Part shown: positions 1-7,672 of the stretch, in pieces | Layout of the letters: every line of letters starts with the position of its first letter | How positions within the stretch are numbered: position 1 is the stretch's first letter | NCBI GenBank assembly: GCA_964410665.1 | Contig: CAYPIE010000095.1 | Span: 1 to 21,499 of the forward strand | Direction: 5' to 3' | DNA: 21,499 bases | From: CAYPIE01 sp964410665 | GTDB taxonomy: Bacteria; Planctomycetota; Planctomycetia; Gemmatales; Gemmataceae | Notes under the pieces: model-generated | Told to the model about the DNA's origin: nothing | Databases searched by the model: none | What the model saw: only the letters and a program-made list of their open reading frames with translations | Position numbers and translations under genes: made by a program

Positions 1-653
1 CGGCGGAAGAGCCGCTCGTTCAGCGCGGCGGTCGCCCGGCCGAAGCGGAGTCGCTCGGGTTCGCCGGGCCGCTGACCGGGGAACCGACGCCGGCACGACT
101 CACCCAAGGATCCCTGAATGAGGGGGACGAACTGGCTGGACAGCCCGGATGAAACGGCGAAGTCCGAAGGCCCGAGCTCAGACGGTAGCTCGACCCGTTC
201 GTGGCCCGCGGCACCGAACAAGTCCGCCGCACGGGCCAGGAACTCCGTCAGGCTCGCCGACCGATCCAGCGCATCCGCGCAGGCGGAGATCAGTCGGGCG
301 ACCACCCCCCCGCTCGCGTCCCAGACGTGGGTTACGACGCGATCAGGGGTTGCCCCTTCGGCACCCGAAGCGTGTAGAGATTCCACCCCGCGGCCGAGAC
401 TGCCTGGATCGATGTCGACCAGGTCGACCCGGCCGAACCGGTTGAGCAGTCCCTCCACCGGTAGGTCGCGACACTCGCCCGCGCCGAGGAGGACGACCGA
501 GCCGCCGAGGACTACCCCCTCAGCCGAGGTGAGGATCCACTCCTTCGTTCTGCGCAGGTGGTCGGCCCAGTGAGGGGCGAACTGGGATGCGAACGATGTG
601 TACCGGGCGGTCGATTCGGTGGCGGCGTTGCGGGCGCTTTCCGGGAGTTTCAT
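1..653 (-). CDS. Partial SAM-methyltransferase-like hypothetical protein (N-terminal 217 residues)
   Basis: The minus frame is open from an ATG at 653 to the window edge, so the C-terminus is missing. The translation begins MKLPESARNA. Around residues 50-83 it carries a glycine-rich stretch (VVLLGAGECRDLP) followed by VDLVDIDP, the pattern of a Rossmann nucleotide-binding loop plus an acidic residue closing the second strand. This resembles class I SAM-dependent methyltransferases. No strong ribosome-binding site is visible before the ATG. Codon use is G+C-rich like the neighbouring genes. No substrate can be named, and the fold assignment rests on this one motif, so it could be another Rossmann protein. 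Confidence 0.6.
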   Translation of the reverse strand, partial: MKLPESARNAATESTARYTSFASQFAPHWADHLRRTKEWILTSAEGVVLGGSVVLLGAGECRDLPVEGLLNRFGRVDLVDIDPGSLGRGVESLHASGAEGATPDRVVTHVWDASGGVVARLISACADALDRSASLTEFLARAADLFGAAGHERVELPSELGPSDFAVSSGLSSQFVPLIQGSLGESCRRRFPGQRPGEPERLRFGRATAALNERLFR

Positions 654-795
654 TGATCAGCCCAGTAACGGTACCGTGAAGTTAGCCGCGAGGATGTCGA
701 ACCTAGGTCGGGTGACGTAGCGGACCTGGATTCGCACCCCGGCGGCACTTTACACCGACCGTTCGAGGAACGTGAAGGCCGGGCGACGGGCTCAT

Positions 796-834
796 ATGGC
801 TTCTCGCGTGGATGTCGACCTACCACGAAGCCAT
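796..834 (-). terminator. Weak hairpin at the end of the lipoprotein gene
   Basis: ATGGCTTC at 796-803 pairs with GAAGCCAT at 827-834, with an imperfect inner extension (GCGTGG / CCACG). It abuts the stop codon of the lipoprotein gene. There is no clear run of T after it, so a terminator role is only tentative. Confidence 0.25.
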
Positions 835-1280
835 CAATTCATCGCAATATCGAACTGGTGGTCATTGTCCGCCAGGTCAACCGTCAGGTTGGAAGTTGCC
901 GGGTCGGCGTAGCGGCCCGGGATGGTTGGGACCCTCGACCGATTCTTGCCCGGACCAGTCGGTGCACCCGGGGCGTTCCGGTGGTCATCCAGGGGTGGTC
1001 CTTCCGACTCCCTCATCGGTCGCTGGACAGCGACCCGGGCTGTCCCATACGGAACTCCGGAAACGCTGTAGTTGCCCGACGCATCCGTATCGGCACGGTA
1101 CACCTGCTGATCAGCCGCGATGACCATCACAATTGCATGTGCGACCGGTCGGCCTTTGTAGGTGACGGTGCCACGGATGTCTCCGCGTGACTGGCCGCCA
1201 CAACCCACAAGGACTGAACAGGCCATGAGTATGCCTGACATACGTAACACGAATTGTCTCCTCGGGACGGTCGGTTTCAT
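834..1280 (-). CDS. Carboxypeptidase-regulatory-like (Ig-like) lipoprotein
   Basis: This 148-residue protein has a basic N-terminus, a hydrophobic stretch and a lipobox (VLVGC, Cys about residue 27), so it is expected to be a secreted lipoprotein. The mature part (DIRGTVTYKGRPVAHAIVMV... DASGNYSVSGVPYGTARVAV) has the spacing of the small carboxypeptidase-regulatory / transthyretin-like beta-sandwich domain common in planctomycete secreted proteins. It lies 38 bases downstream of a DUF1559 gene on the same strand, a frequent pairing in these bacteria, so cotranscription is likely. The ribosome-binding site is weak. Function is unknown; a structural or adhesive envelope role is an inference. 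Confidence 0.75.
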   Translation of the reverse strand: MKPTVPRRQFVLRMSGILMACSVLVGCGGQSRGDIRGTVTYKGRPVAHAIVMVIAADQQVYRADTDASGNYSVSGVPYGTARVAVQRPMRESEGPPLDDHRNAPGAPTGPGKNRSRVPTIPGRYADPATSNLTVDLADNDHQFDIAMN

Positions 1281-1318
1281 AAAGAACTATCGTTTACACC
1301 TGTAGCGGACCAGCCACC

Positions 1319-2284
1319 TCACCAGTCGCCGTTCAGCACTTCCCCGCCGTTCGGCGTACAGGCGTGCCACCACACGTCCGGCGAAATCGAGTTGGATACC
1401 AGGCGAACACTTCCATCACCAAGCCCGACCAAGATTCCTGCGGCTCGCGGGGCATTCGCCACACGGGGGTCACAATTCGCATTGGGGCCGGAGGTGATCG
1501 TTGCCGTTTGGAATTTCGAACCGGGACCCTTGAGCACTGAAGCGAATGTAGGGTCATAGAGACTCCCATATCCACGTCCATAAGACCAAATGTTGTAGTA
1601 ATTGGTCTGGCCGCTGGGGTCGGACAAGTCGGGTCGGACACATACGGTCGTCTTCTCGGCGAAGGAAATCGTGTTCGAAGTCCCATCCGTAATGCCCGTC
1701 ATCTTGCGGAATAGCTGCTGAGTATCCGCTTGATCTGAATAACCATTTTCGTACCAATACGGATCGTAGAACCACCCGAGAGTTTCATGGTTGGCCGCAT
1801 ACCCCCCGACGCCGTAGGACGTGTTACCGAAGTCCGGATCGGCATAAAAACCGTCCGCGGGACCGGAGGGGTCCGAAGGATTCATGTAGGTCTTGACGGC
1901 CAACGGCCCAACCGAGCGAGGGGCATCACCATCGTAGACCAGCACCCAGAACGACGGTAACTGTTCTCCGCTCCACTCGTACCGCAAGTCGGCCAACGCT
2001 TGCTGCTCGATGTAAGGAAGGAGAAAGTAAAACGCCGACCCGGATCGCTTCTCAGTTCCGGGAGAACGATTCCATTGGATAATGGCCGGGGGTAGATAGT
2101 TATTGGCGTCGTGATAGGCGTGAGACGCCAGGCCAATCTGTTTCAGGTTGTTCGTCGACTGCAGGCGGGCCGCCGCTTCGCGAACCTTCTGGACCGCGGG
2201 CAGTAGCAGGCCGATCAGGATGGCGATGATGGCGATCACCACCAGCAGTTCGATCAAAGTAAAGGCGGTACGATGAAACTTCAT
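1319..2284 (-). CDS. DUF1559 prepilin-like secreted protein
   Basis: I start this 321-residue protein at the ATG at 2284 (MKFHRTAFTLIELL), because GAGG lies about 9 bases upstream and the type IV prepilin signature follows directly; the longer open frame to 2503 has no family support. Residues 7-40 form the prepilin cleavage and hydrophobic helix (FTLIELLVVIAII, then LLPAVQKVREAAAR), followed by the NNLKQIGLASHAYHD motif. The C-terminus (VGLGDGSVRLV ... GGEVLNGDW) matches the H-x9-DG-type tail of DUF1559 proteins, although the His is not evident here. The family is massively expanded in planctomycetes. Pseudopilin-like export or surface display is likely but unproven. Confidence 0.9.
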   Translation of the reverse strand: MKFHRTAFTLIELLVVIAIIAILIGLLLPAVQKVREAAARLQSTNNLKQIGLASHAYHDANNYLPPAIIQWNRSPGTEKRSGSAFYFLLPYIEQQALADLRYEWSGEQLPSFWVLVYDGDAPRSVGPLAVKTYMNPSDPSGPADGFYADPDFGNTSYGVGGYAANHETLGWFYDPYWYENGYSDQADTQQLFRKMTGITDGTSNTISFAEKTTVCVRPDLSDPSGQTNYYNIWSYGRGYGSLYDPTFASVLKGPGSKFQTATITSGPNANCDPRVANAPRAAGILVGLGDGSVRLVSNSISPDVWWHACTPNGGEVLNGDW

Positions 2285-2489
2285 CCTGAACCTCGTGAGA
2301 GACGTGGACCGAGAGGACAGGCCCGAGCAACCATATATGTAATACTTCGTTGAACCTCTCTCCCCTATCCTTGTGCTGGCTCGTTCAAAGTCAAGGGTGA
2401 GGCGGCAAGAACGTTCGGATTTAATCGCGGTGGGGGCTGGCGCGATAGCAACACGGCCAACGGACACGCTGGTCAGCGCGAAAGCGGTC

Positions 2490-3042
2490 TTACCCGCCAG
2501 CACGATACTTGCCCCGGACCAGGGTACGGGCCTGGTCAGTGACGTACTTCAACGGGTCGATGTAGGTGTCCCCGTTCGCCCCGTTGGAGAGACGAGGAAC
2601 CTGGCGAACAGGTACACGTGGGCCGGGTTCCCCTGGTCCGTGCCGAGCTGGCTGTCCACGATGGCGGGCGTCTCCTTGAACTACCAGTGGCCATGGTTGT
2701 CGTGGTCGCCGTACCCGACGCCGGATTGGAGCAGCACCCACCCGTTCTCGAACGCTCCGTCGGCATCGTCCCGCATCCCGACACAGACGAGGCTGCCGGC
2801 CTCACGCATCTGAACCAGCTTCTGCTTTGTCAGGTCGAATGCTTTGAACCTGTCCACCGCGGCGAGCGGGCCCAGGGTTGGGCTTACCTCCGGCGCTGGC
2901 CGGACGTCGGCCCATCGCAGCAAGCGGGTCTCCGGGTCCTACACGAACAACCGAGTGATCGGCTTCGGCGCGGCCTCGTTATCTGCCGCGGTCGCGGCCA
3001 GGATAGGGGCCCAGCGATGATGAAGCCGATCGCGCAACGCAT
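2490..3042 (-). pseudogene. Decayed secreted protein with Asp/His-rich motif (possible zinc-binding protein)
   Basis: Joining frames gives one coherent protein of about 180 residues. It has a signal-peptide-like start (MRCAIGFIIAGPLS at 3042), then NEAAPKPITRLFV, a TAG at 2939-2941, DPETRLLRWADVRPAPEVS, a long conserved-looking stretch ending GYGDHDNHGHW, a TAG at 2681-2683, FKETPAIVDSQLGTDQGNPAHVYLFARFL, and a frame change near 2590 to NGANGDTYIDPLKYV. A further frame change lies near 3000. Two stops and two frameshifts make it a pseudogene unless they are sequence errors. The D-H-D-N-H-G-H cluster and the zinc-uptake surroundings suggest a periplasmic metal-binding protein, perhaps like AztD, but I do not recognise the family with certainty. 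Confidence 0.6.
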
Positions 3043-3097
3043 GACTGTCCCCCGTCAAGGTGTGAAGGAAGTTGAGCGTCGAGCCCAGCGCTGAGAG

Positions 3098-3490
3098 TCA
3101 GAAATCGTTGCCGCTGATCACCTCCCCACCAGACCGGGTGCTCAGTGCCCGCCAGGTGGGGAGCGGGATTGAATTCCGGACAAACCGCACGCTCCCGTCA
3201 CCCATTGCCACATTCACACCGCCGGAGAAGTTACTTCGAGCGGCGAACCAGCCGTTCGAGTGAGCGAGCGCGTCCGGGTTCGGGTCGTTCGGTCCGGGGA
3301 AGTGGCCGTTGGCGCTCTCGTAGTTGTGCATGGCCAGGGTCAGTTGCTTGAGGTTGTTCTGGCTGCTCATCCGTGCGGCGGCCTCGCGGACCTTCTGCAC
3401 GGCGGGCAAGAGCAGGCCGATGAGGATGGCGATGATGGCGATCACCACCAGCAGCTCGATCAGCGTGAAAGCGCGTCGGTTCGTCAGCAT
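3098..3490 (-). CDS. Short DUF1559-type prepilin-like protein
   Basis: Translation from the ATG at 3490 (MLTNRRAFTLIELL) gives 130 residues; AAGAGA lies about 10 bases upstream. The prepilin segment and NNLKQLTLAMHNYESANGHFPG occupy the first half. The second half jumps straight to GGVNVAMGDGSVRFVRNSIPLPTW and ends SGGEVISGNDF, the usual DUF1559 tail. Most family members are about 250-350 residues, so the central beta-rich region is absent. In the tail the position where H-x9-DG proteins carry His is Phe (SNFSGGVNV). Both ends are intact and in one frame, so it may be a genuine minimal family member rather than debris. Confidence 0.8.
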   Translation of the reverse strand: MLTNRRAFTLIELLVVIAIIAILIGLLLPAVQKVREAAARMSSQNNLKQLTLAMHNYESANGHFPGPNDPNPDALAHSNGWFAARSNFSGGVNVAMGDGSVRFVRNSIPLPTWRALSTRSGGEVISGNDF

Positions 3491-4160
3491 CACGAGATCT
3501 CTTAAAGTAATTTTTTGTATAACCGTAGCTGGCATTCGTAAGATACGCAAGCCCTCTCGTGTCGGTTCGCGAAGAGTGGACCGTCCATGCCGCAGGGTTG
3601 TCGGTTCGGTTCGGTCCGGTCTTGCCAGCTCTGCCAGGGGAAGTCGCACCCGATAACCAGGCGGCACAGGGTTGAAGTACCCACTTTTTCCTAACTTCAA
3701 CTTCGTATTCCAATTGATTACGATCGTGCGATCAGGATACGTCAGCGTCTGGCAAAGCCCATCTTGTAGGGTGTGGCAACCTCTTTGGCAGGGTAATTGT
3801 CTGTGGAAGGAAGTACGCTCTTACCCGGAGTATCGCTTGGAGGAGCTTTTGCCCGAGGCGAGGTTGGAGACGCCCCCGAACATTCGAAAGAAGATCACCT
3901 CCGGACGAACGAGGCGGCATGTCTTGGTTGGGTTACGTAATCTTCGGCGGTCACCAGGACAGGTATCTGCCATCGTTGACTGGTGCAGTCGGCGTCCGAG
4001 AGACGCTTAGTTTCCGCCCGGATTTCGTCCCAGTGGAGCAAATCCTATTGCGTGGAGAATCGCATGCGTGACTGTGGATCGGCCGCCACCGGCGTGCGAG
4101 ACTAGTCTGCGAGGGCTTCGGCGGGTACCGCACTGACAAGTAAACTCGGACGTTGAAAAG
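3491..4160. other. Long stretch with no supported gene
   Basis: The open frames here (for example plus 3672-4010) show no signal peptide, family motif or ribosome-binding site that I recognise. No tRNA-like fold, long hairpin or repeat was seen. It holds the upstream region of the short DUF1559 gene, whose AT-rich run at about 3505-3520 could contain its promoter. The rest could be degraded sequence. Confidence 0.4.
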
Positions 4161-5198
4161 TCATCCTACCAACAGAACGACGCCTCCGGAAGCGTCACCG
4201 ACCGCGAGCGACCGTTCGTCGGGAGACCACTCCAGGGTCGAGACGGAGTCGGGCAAGGCGATCTCAGCCACCGACTTCGAACCGCTGACCGGGTTCCAGA
4301 GGATGACCCTGCCGTCGGTGCCACCGGAGGCGAGCGTGTCCCCCTTCGACTGGTAGGCCAGCACCGAGATACACGTCTCCTCGTCGTGCCCAATCAGGCT
4401 GAGAGGCTTGGTGCCCGACGGCCCCTTACCGGAACAGTCCCAGACGATGACCTGAAAGCCACCGCCTGTCGCTAGAAACCGACTCGATCGGTCCCAAGCT
4501 AGCTCGCGGATCTTCGTCGGGTAGCCCCACATCTGGAGTTCATCACCGGTCTCGTAGTACCAGAAATGGACGGTCGAATCTTGGTTCCCGGTGGCCAAGT
4601 AGCGGCCATTCGGTGAGCAGGCCACGGTCAGGATCGACCCCTTCCACTCGAAGCGGCGGATGGGTTGGTCCGAACTCGGACTCCAGACCGACATCCCGCC
4701 GTACCCCGCCGTAACGAACTCATCGGAACCAGGCCGCCAGCGAATCGCGCTGATGGTGCTGGGTTGGTTGGGGTAATCACGAAGAAGTGTCCCATCCTTC
4801 GTCCAGAGGCGTAACGCACGGCCGGCTGCACTGACGATCCGTTCACCGTCGCGGGCGGGTGCAAGAAGTTCGACCCACTTCCCGCCCCCGTCTGTAGAGC
4901 GAATTGCTTGCCCGGTGTCGGCGGCCCACCATCTCACCATGCCGTCTTGGCCCGCGCTCACCAGGGTCGCGTCTCCGAGCCAGGCGAGCGCCGTGGTGCC
5001 AAACCCGTGGCCCGGGAACCGATGCTTCTCAGAACCGTCCTTCGGATCAATCACGGCGATTGGCCCCGACACCGAAGCGGCCGCAATGAGTGAACCTGAC
5101 GGCGACCACGATAAATCGATAACATGATCCCCCATCTCGGCGGTCCAGCTGGGGTGGAGTCGGGATTGGTTGCGGGACCAAGTGCTCAGTCGGGGCAT
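4161..5198 (-). CDS. WD40-repeat beta-propeller protein
   Basis: The 345-residue protein starts at the ATG at 5198, preceded by GGAGGG. It shows about seven WD-type blades: HVIDLSWSPSG, TTALAWLGDA...DGMVRWW, AGRALRLWTKDG, ISAIRWRPGSDEFVTAGYGGMSVW, ILTVACSPNGRYLATGNQDSTVHFW, IRELAWDRSSRFLATGGGFQVIVW, ISVLAYQSKGDTLASGGTDGRVILW and VSTLEWSPDERSLAVGD. No signal peptide or membrane segment is visible, so it is probably cytoplasmic. It is the last gene of the minus-strand run with the COG0523 GTPase. A scaffold or partner role in metal trafficking is possible from position only. The gap of about 280 bases to the GTPase leaves cotranscription uncertain. Confidence 0.9.
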   Translation of the reverse strand: MPRLSTWSRNQSRLHPSWTAEMGDHVIDLSWSPSGSLIAAASVSGPIAVIDPKDGSEKHRFPGHGFGTTALAWLGDATLVSAGQDGMVRWWAADTGQAIRSTDGGGKWVELLAPARDGERIVSAAGRALRLWTKDGTLLRDYPNQPSTISAIRWRPGSDEFVTAGYGGMSVWSPSSDQPIRRFEWKGSILTVACSPNGRYLATGNQDSTVHFWYYETGDELQMWGYPTKIRELAWDRSSRFLATGGGFQVIVWDCSGKGPSGTKPLSLIGHDEETCISVLAYQSKGDTLASGGTDGRVILWNPVSGSKSVAEIALPDSVSTLEWSPDERSLAVGDASGGVVLLVG

Positions 5199-5275
5199 CG
5201 AGAACCCTCCGTTCGTTGGAGTGGCCTGGACCAGCCATGGTAGTGGGAAGGACGATCGGCAAATGGAATCGCCCT

Positions 5276-5422
5276 TTATTGTCGCGATCCCTCACGAACC
5301 GAACACCGAATCATGAGTCCATCCGCTGAAGAGTTCGACGCGGGTGCACGGTGGTTGACACGGAGGTCCTCGCACGGTCCCGCGAAGGCGGATCCTGGGA
5401 GGACCACCAACAAGCCCAGCAT
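5276..5422 (-). CDS. Possible small secreted peptide (48 residues)
   Basis: An ATG at 5422 opens a 48-residue frame, MLGLLVVLPGSAFAGPCEDLRV..., ending at TAA 5276-5278. The first 14 residues look like a short signal peptide with an AFA cleavage site, but with few basic residues before the core. GGAG lies about 13 bases upstream, which is rather far. It sits between the COG0523 GTPase gene and the WD40 gene on the same strand. Nothing in the mature part is recognisable. It may be real, a remnant, or chance. Confidence 0.3.
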   Translation of the reverse strand: MLGLLVVLPGSAFAGPCEDLRVNHRAPASNSSADGLMIRCSVREGSRQ

Positions 5423-5478
5423 CACCAGCAAATCTCCGAGAGACTAGCCTCGGCCGGCCCTCAGGAACGCTCTGGTGC

Positions 5479-6831
5479 TCAGATCAGGCACGCCTGGAAG
5501 CCATCCGTCAATTCCTGTCGGTCCAGGTTTCGGCCGATGAAGATCAGCTTGTTTGTCCGTGCCTCGTCTCCCCAGGGCCGGTCCGGCTTGTGGTCGAAGA
5601 GCATGTGCACTCCCTGGAAGACGATCCGCTCTCTCATGCCGGCGATGCTCAGAACGCCTTTCATGCGGAAGATGTCCGGCCCCTTGGTTTGCAGCAAGTT
5701 CGACAGCCACGGGTTGAACTTCTCCATGTCCAGGTCACCGTCCAGCGTGATCCCTACCGAGGAGACCTCTTCGTCATGCTCGTGGTCCGGCTTGTACTCG
5801 TGGGTGGCCGAAGGTGATAACGTCCCGGTTGGGCCGTGCAGGGCGGCCGAGAATTCGTCTGGGTGGTGCTCGGTGAACAGGGCGTAGTACCCCGGCTCGG
5901 TCACCTCGACGCCGAACCGACTCTCCTCTCCTTCGGCGATCTGAAGCCCCGAGAGCACCTTGCCCGGACGGACCACCCCGCCCGGCTGCACCTCGACCTC
6001 GTCGTCACTGAACGTCAGAACGGCGTCCATCTCGGCGGCGCCCAGTCCCGCCCGGTCAGGGCCGGGGCAAGGAATCAGGGTAGCGCCCATGGCCGGGTCC
6101 GGACCGGGCTTCATGACGAACTCGTATCGGCCCGGTTCCAGGCGATAGACCCCGCCCCACTCGAACGGGTATTCCGGCTCCATGAATTTCGGATCCACCT
6201 CCAGGGCTCGCTGGAGATTGAACCCGCCGACCCGCAGGATCTTGTCCATCTCGACCACTGAGTTCAGGGTCCGGTGGATCTTCGCGGCCGCGTTCATGGA
6301 ACGGATCCGCCCCTCCAACCGGTCAAGCTCTTCCGGCGGCACCAAATCGGTCTTGTTGAGCAGGATTACGTCGGCGAAGGCGACTTGTTCCTTGACCTCG
6401 TCGCTGTCAAAGTGCTGCCAGATGTGCTTGGCGTCGACGACCGTGACGATCCCGTCGAGCGACATACTCTCCTGCATCTCATCGTCGACGAAGAACGTCT
6501 GGGCGACCGGGCCGGGGTCAGCCATGCCGGTGGTCTCGACGAGGATGTAGTCGAACTTGTCACGCCGCTTCATGAGGTTGCCGAGGATTCGGATCAGGTC
6601 CCCGCGGACGGTGCAGCAGATGCACCCGTTGTTCATCTCGAAAATCTCTTCCTCGGCCTCGATGACCAAATCCTGGTCAATCCCGACCTCGCCGAACTCG
6701 TTCTCAATGACGGCGATCCGCTTGCCATGGTTGGCAGTCAAAATGTGGTTCAGCAGGGTGGTCTTGCCTGCCCCGAGGAACCCGGTCAGGACGGTCACCG
6801 GAACCCGCGGGTCCGTGGCGCTGGTGGACAT
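5479..6831 (-). CDS. COG0523 / CobW-family metallochaperone GTPase
   Basis: The start is the ATG at 6831 (MSTSATDPRVPVTVLTG), with GGAG 8 bases upstream, giving 450 residues; the extra N-terminal residues in the longer open frame lack family similarity. Residues 17-24 are the Walker A loop GFLGAGKT. NNGCICCTVRGDL (Cys70, Cys72, Cys73) is the CxCC metal site that defines COG0523. VETTGMADP and NKTD (159-162) complete the G domain. Residues about 359-440 are the CobW C-terminal domain. Between them lies a long beta-rich insertion (about 225-345, EWGGVYRLEPGRYEF...) and an acidic/His-rich linker HEYKPDHEHDEE (344-355). Family members deliver zinc or other metals to client proteins under metal limitation. 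It faces a Znu-type operon across a shared promoter region. Confidence 0.95.
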   Translation of the reverse strand: MSTSATDPRVPVTVLTGFLGAGKTTLLNHILTANHGKRIAVIENEFGEVGIDQDLVIEAEEEIFEMNNGCICCTVRGDLIRILGNLMKRRDKFDYILVETTGMADPGPVAQTFFVDDEMQESMSLDGIVTVVDAKHIWQHFDSDEVKEQVAFADVILLNKTDLVPPEELDRLEGRIRSMNAAAKIHRTLNSVVEMDKILRVGGFNLQRALEVDPKFMEPEYPFEWGGVYRLEPGRYEFVMKPGPDPAMGATLIPCPGPDRAGLGAAEMDAVLTFSDDEVEVQPGGVVRPGKVLSGLQIAEGEESRFGVEVTEPGYYALFTEHHPDEFSAALHGPTGTLSPSATHEYKPDHEHDEEVSSVGITLDGDLDMEKFNPWLSNLLQTKGPDIFRMKGVLSIAGMRERIVFQGVHMLFDHKPDRPWGDEARTNKLIFIGRNLDRQELTDGFQACLI

Positions 6832-6847
6832 AATGCGACTCCTATAC

Positions 6848-7141
6848 TCAGGTTTTCTGTCCGTGGAGGTGGTCGTGGTCCGAGTCTCGGGCGCAGTCGG
6901 CGACATCGGCTTCGGTAACTTCGTCCATGGGCTTGTGGATCTTGTGCTGGCGGTTGGCACCGGACCCGCTGAGGATGGCAATAACCGTCTCAAGTGGTGG
7001 ACAACCCGGTTCAGTGCAGCGCAGCTCAGTCACCATCACCGACGCCTCGGGGTCAGGCCCGAGGTGGTTTTGTGTCCAGGCCTTGATCCGGGCGAGCACG
7101 TCCGGGTCGCGTTTCGGGCGGGAGCCCGGTAGGTCGAGCAT
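6848..7141 (-). CDS. Conserved 97-residue protein linked to the COG0523 GTPase
   Basis: The protein starts at the ATG at 7141 after a strong AAGGAG. It reads MLDLPGSRPKRDPDVLARIKAW, then VMVTELRCTEPGCPPLETVIAIL, then RQHKIHKPMDEVTEADV, and ends with an Asp/His-rich tail (DSDHDHLHGQKT). The CTEPGC pair and the His-rich tail suggest metal binding. It is cytoplasmic by appearance. It lies 21 bases after the ferredoxin-like gene and 16 bases before the GTPase, so the three are surely one operon. I recall similar proteins beside COG0523 genes but cannot give a function. It could be a metal donor or a client of the GTPase. Confidence 0.8.
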   Translation of the reverse strand: MLDLPGSRPKRDPDVLARIKAWTQNHLGPDPEASVMVTELRCTEPGCPPLETVIAILSGSGANRQHKIHKPMDEVTEADVADCARDSDHDHLHGQKT

Positions 7142-7162
7142 AGCGGTACTCCTTATGGCCCC

Positions 7163-7561
7163 TCAGCCGGCGAGGGAGCCGGCGTCGGCAAAGCGGGCGA
7201 AGCGGTGGGCGTCTAGTTCCGAAGGGAAAGGGATCAAGCACCCCGCCCCTTTGCACTTCCGAGCCCAATCGATTAGGAGGTCATAGTGAGCGGGCGTGGT
7301 CAACCCTCCAAACCATACATTGCCGGCAGGTGTCATCAGCAACGCGACATTGGTGAGGTCGCATGGCCCCAAGCATCCCGATATCGTCAATTGCACGGAC
7401 TGGTTCAATTTCTCACTGGCCCAGATCGACTTCAGCTTCTCGACCGGCACCTCGGGCTTGCCCCGATCCGTTCGGCCACAGCAACATCCCAGGCAAAAGA
7501 CCAACTGACCCACAACGCCGTCCCGACGGGTCGTCAAGCTCGTCTGGATGCTTTCTAGCAT
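7163..7561 (-). CDS. Thioredoxin-like (2Fe-2S) ferredoxin-domain protein
   Basis: This 132-residue protein has a Cys cluster FCLGCCCGRTDRG (Cys23, 26, 27, 28) and a second motif SGCLGPCDLTN (Cys63, Cys67) followed by ALLMTPAGNVWFGGL. That order is typical of small thioredoxin-fold 2Fe-2S or metal-binding proteins. Two further Cys (103, 108) lie near the C-terminus (RKCKGAGC). It is the first gene of the minus-strand operon with the 97-residue protein and the COG0523 GTPase, and it diverges from the ZnuA-like gene. The ribosome-binding site is weak. A role as a metal or cluster carrier within a metal-limitation response is inferred from context. Confidence 0.8.
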   Translation of the reverse strand: MLESIQTSLTTRRDGVVGQLVFCLGCCCGRTDRGKPEVPVEKLKSIWASEKLNQSVQLTISGCLGPCDLTNVALLMTPAGNVWFGGLTTPAHYDLLIDWARKCKGAGCLIPFPSELDAHRFARFADAGSLAG

Positions 7562-7588
7562 GCGGAACTCTCACACTGGTCAATGTAC

Positions 7589-7607
7589 TACTTAGTTGTA
7601 CTAAGTA
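7589..7607. promoter_or_regulatory. Perfect palindromic operator in the cobW/znu divergent promoter
   Basis: TACTTAGT, a 3-base spacer (TGT) and ACTAAGTA form a perfect inverted repeat midway between two divergent operons. TACATT on the minus strand (7582-7587) and TACAAT on the plus strand (7606-7611) could be the two -10 elements, so a bound protein would block both. The same palindrome recurs at 10572-10592 and, degenerate, at 16977-16997. The regulator is not in the window. A zinc- or iron-responsive repressor of the Fur/Zur or DtxR/MntR type is inferred from the target genes. Confidence 0.75.
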
Positions 7608-7672
7608 CAATTAGTCTCAAAGTGGCTGGCTGGCAAGGGCACTCCGAACAAGAGAGCAGAACGGAGACACAT

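Noticed and set aside
2338..2352. Possible fourth copy of the palindrome upstream of the first DUF1559 gene (AATACTTCGTTGAAC)
   Set aside because: Only one half resembles the box, with a mismatch in its core; the other arm is absent.
2285..2503. N-terminal extension of the first DUF1559 gene to 2503
   Set aside because: The prepilin signature and a ribosome-binding site set the start at 2284; the extension covers the promoter region.
2681..2941. In-frame TAG codons as recoded (read-through) codons in the 2490-3042 gene
   Set aside because: Two frameshifts in the same short gene make decay the simpler reading, and nothing nearby suggests pyrrolysine or stop recoding.
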